From Candidatus Tectimicrobiota bacterium (lineage in GTDB: Bacteria > UBA8248): a stretch of DNA of 8,107 nt. The notes under the pieces were generated by a model. It was not told the DNA's origin. It saw nothing but the letters and a program-made list of their open reading frames with translations, and made no database searches. Location: the NCBI GenBank assembly GCA_016184445.1, contig JACPCT010000004.1:1-8107 (forward strand), given 5' to 3'. The position numbers were made by a program, and so were the translations under genes. This document shows positions 6,468 through 8,107 of this stretch, piece by piece (position 1 is the stretch's first letter; every line of letters begins with the position of its first letter).

Positions 6468-6490
6468 CAGCGCCCCGCGAAAGGGCGCTG
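6468..6490. terminator. Weak candidate hairpin between the convergent liv operon and TRAP gene
   Basis: CAGCGCCC (6468-6475) pairs perfectly with GGGCGCTG (6483-6490) around the seven-base loop CGCGAAA. It lies just past the TRAP stop on the minus strand and about 115 bases past the livF stop on the plus strand, where a bidirectional terminator would be expected. Neither side has a T-tract, so intrinsic termination is doubtful. The rest of the 140-base gap is pyrimidine-rich and otherwise featureless. Confidence 0.35.
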
Positions 6491-6492
6491 GC

Positions 6493-8107
6493 CTAGATTA
6501 TCGACGGCGAGTGTGGATCGCCCTTCGGAGAAGCGATCCGCCGGTGGCACCAGATGCCGTAGATCGTGGCCGGAAGCACGAAAGCGGCCGCCGCGATGGC
6601 CACGTTTCCGTCCGGATGCAGCATCACCACGAACGAGGTCAGGACCAGCACGGCGCGGAGCGTCACATTGCCGCCCGCACCCTCGAAGAAGCGTCCGAAG
6701 ATGGCGCAGGTCATGCCGCAGCAGGCGATCGTGACGAGCAGCATGTCCGCGATCTGCGCCCACCCGGGGTTCACCACAATGTCCTTGCGCATGAAAATGG
6801 CGAAGGACATGAGGGTGATGGGCAGGCACAGCTTCAGCGCCTCCCACATGGTCTGCATGAAGGAGGCTTCCGCTATCCGCGCGGCGACAGCCGCGGTGAG
6901 CGAGGTCGGCGGCGACAGCTCGCCCCAGACCGCGATCAGGAACACGAAGAAGTGCGCGACCCAGGGGTCGACGCCGAGCTTGCGCAAGGGGTCGACCACG
7001 ATGACCGCGAGGATGATGTAGGTGGCGGTCGGCGGCAGGCCCGCGCCGGCGAGCCAGCCGAAGACCCACGCCATGAGGATGGTGGCGATGATGCTCCAGG
7101 AGCCGAGGTCCAGCAGGATGGCGCCCATGCGGTTGATGAAGCCGGTCACGGTAAAGAGGCCGATCATGATCCCGAGCGTCGCCAGCATCAGCGTCAGATA
7201 GGACGTCATCTCGGCGTGCGTTTCGATCGCGAGCCGGACGTTGCCGAGGAACGTTTCCTTCTCCGCCTCCGGGTCCTTCCGCAGGCGCTTGAAGCAGAGA
7301 AACGCGAGGAGCAGGAGCACGAACATGAAGATCGCGGTGAAGAGCGCCGCGCGCAGCGAGCCATAGTTGAGCCACCCCATGAGCGCGATCAAAAAGCCGA
7401 CCGACAGGAAGAAGATGGCCGTTTTGACCTGGTCATAGTGCGGCACCGCCGCTATCGGGATCGGTTCGCGCGGCAGCAGCCGCACGCTCAAGAGGTAGAC
7501 GGAGAGGGCGAGCGTGACGTAGTAGACGAAGGCCAGGGCGAAACCCCGGATCACCACGTCCCAGTAGGGCACACCGAGAAACTCTGCCATCAGAAAACCG
7601 GCTACCGCCATCATCGGCGGCATGATGAGGCCGCCCATGGATGCCGCGGTCTCCACCGCGGCGGCGAAGGCCCCCGGCACGCCGTAGCGTTTCATCAGCG
7701 GAATCGTGAAACTGCCGACCACCGCGGCGTTGGCGGCGCCGCTGCCGCTCACCAATCCGAGCGAGGCCGAGGCGAGCACGGCCGTCTGCGTGACCAGTTG
7801 CCGCGACCGGCCGGCGAGCCGGCGCATCACCATGACCATCGCGTTCTGCGCCTCGAAGCCGCTCGCAACCCCCGCCAGGAGCATGAAAGCCGCAATCAGC
7901 GTCAGCGCGATCTGGGCGTAAAGCCCGTAGATGCCGGTGGCGAGCTCGACGGTGCTCGAGGTGACGACCCGGTAGAAGGTGGTCCCGGGGTGCCAGAAGA
8001 AATCGATCGGGCTCAGGTAGCCCCACAGGGTGTAGGCGACCAGCACGATGTTGACCCAGAACAACTCGGTATGGCAGATCCGGGACAGCTCCATCACCAG
8101 GAGAAAG
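6493..8107 (-). CDS. TRAP transporter large permease, fused 4TM/12TM (TAXI-like) type, N-terminus beyond the window
   Basis: An open minus-strand frame from the right edge to TAG at 6495-6493, at least 534 residues and strongly hydrophobic throughout. DctM-type features, numbered from the GTG at 8097, are SGSGAANAAVVGSFTIPLMK (117-136), ETAASMGGLIMPPMM (149-163) and EFLGVPYWDV (171-180). The second half has GWLAGAGLPPTATYI (346-360) and WGELSPP (390-396), the repeat counterpart of the first. Such permeases use an ion gradient and an extracytoplasmic binding protein to import organic acids or similar solutes. The frame stays open upstream of the GTG/ATG at 8097-8092 and no Shine-Dalgarno sequence precedes them, so the real start is probably outside the window; fused family members are commonly 600 residues or more. 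No binding-protein gene is visible. Base composition differs clearly from the genes to the left. Confidence 0.88.
   Translation of the reverse strand, partial: FLLVMELSRICHTELFWVNIVLVAYTLWGYLSPIDFFWHPGTTFYRVVTSSTVELATGIYGLYAQIALTLIAAFMLLAGVASGFEAQNAMVMVMRRLAGRSRQLVTQTAVLASASLGLVSGSGAANAAVVGSFTIPLMKRYGVPGAFAAAVETAASMGGLIMPPMMAVAGFLMAEFLGVPYWDVVIRGFALAFVYYVTLALSVYLLSVRLLPREPIPIAAVPHYDQVKTAIFFLSVGFLIALMGWLNYGSLRAALFTAIFMFVLLLLAFLCFKRLRKDPEAEKETFLGNVRLAIETHAEMTSYLTLMLATLGIMIGLFTVTGFINRMGAILLDLGSWSIIATILMAWVFGWLAGAGLPPTATYIILAVIVVDPLRKLGVDPWVAHFFVFLIAVWGELSPPTSLTAAVAARIAEASFMQTMWEALKLCLPITLMSFAIFMRKDIVVNPGWAQIADMLLVTIACCGMTCAIFGRFFEGAGGNVTLRAVLVLTSFVVMLHPDGNVAIAAAAFVLPATIYGIWCHRRIASPKGDPHSPSII

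Noticed and set aside
5894..7375. A 493-codon minus-strand frame spanning the livF and TRAP genes.
   Set aside because: It is a shadow of the TRAP gene in another frame and of livF on the opposite strand; the translation is Arg/Pro/His-rich without recognisable domains.
1..8107. CRISPR arrays, tRNA or rRNA genes, insertion sequences, toxin-antitoxin, phage-defence or other accessory systems.
   Set aside because: I looked on both strands and saw no regular repeats, cloverleaf-like segments, transposase motifs or defence domains; all substantial coding sequence is accounted for by the methyltransferase, moaDE, liv and TRAP genes.

Overview
This is a GC-rich window from a Gram-negative-type bacterium. 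The evidence for that cell type is a cleavable signal peptide on a periplasmic binding protein, a complete import permease pair, and a TRAP permease. The strong G/C codon bias and the liv-type operon would fit an uncultured high-GC proteobacterial or Rokubacteria/Tectomicrobia-like lineage. That placement is only an impression, because no rRNA or other marker is present.

Layout. (1) Positions 1-641, minus strand: the N-terminal part of a MidA/NDUFAF7-family SAM-dependent methyltransferase, cut by the window edge. (2) Positions 762-1464, plus strand: moaD and moaE, the two subunits of molybdopterin synthase, one base apart. (3) Positions 1468-6352, plus strand: a branched-chain-amino-acid/amide (HAAT family) ABC uptake operon. 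It has a good sigma70-like promoter, a GC-rich leader, a periplasmic binding protein (livK-like), a very strong hairpin, two permeases (livH, livM) and two ATPases (livG, livF). The livH/livM and livM/livG junctions overlap, so those genes are translationally coupled. (4) Positions 6493-8107, minus strand and convergent: a large TRAP permease subunit of the fused 4TM/12TM type, running off the right edge. Its base and codon composition differs from everything to its left.

How the genes work together. MoaD, carrying sulfur on its C-terminal Gly-Gly, and MoaE convert precursor Z to molybdopterin. The liv operon encodes one complete importer: LivK binds solute in the periplasm, LivH/LivM form the channel and LivG/LivF power it. 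The exact solute cannot be read from the sequence. The TRAP permease would be a separate, ion-driven importer of organic acids or similar solutes.

The main anomaly is livF. It has the normal N-terminal and C-terminal halves, but about 30 codons in the middle, including most of the ABC signature motif, are missing and the two halves lie in different frames. The junction looks like a deletion between two near-identical short sequences, or an assembly collapse at the same repeat. I found no new biological system. Apart from livF, the livK-livH hairpin and the composition boundary near 6490, the window looks ordinary.
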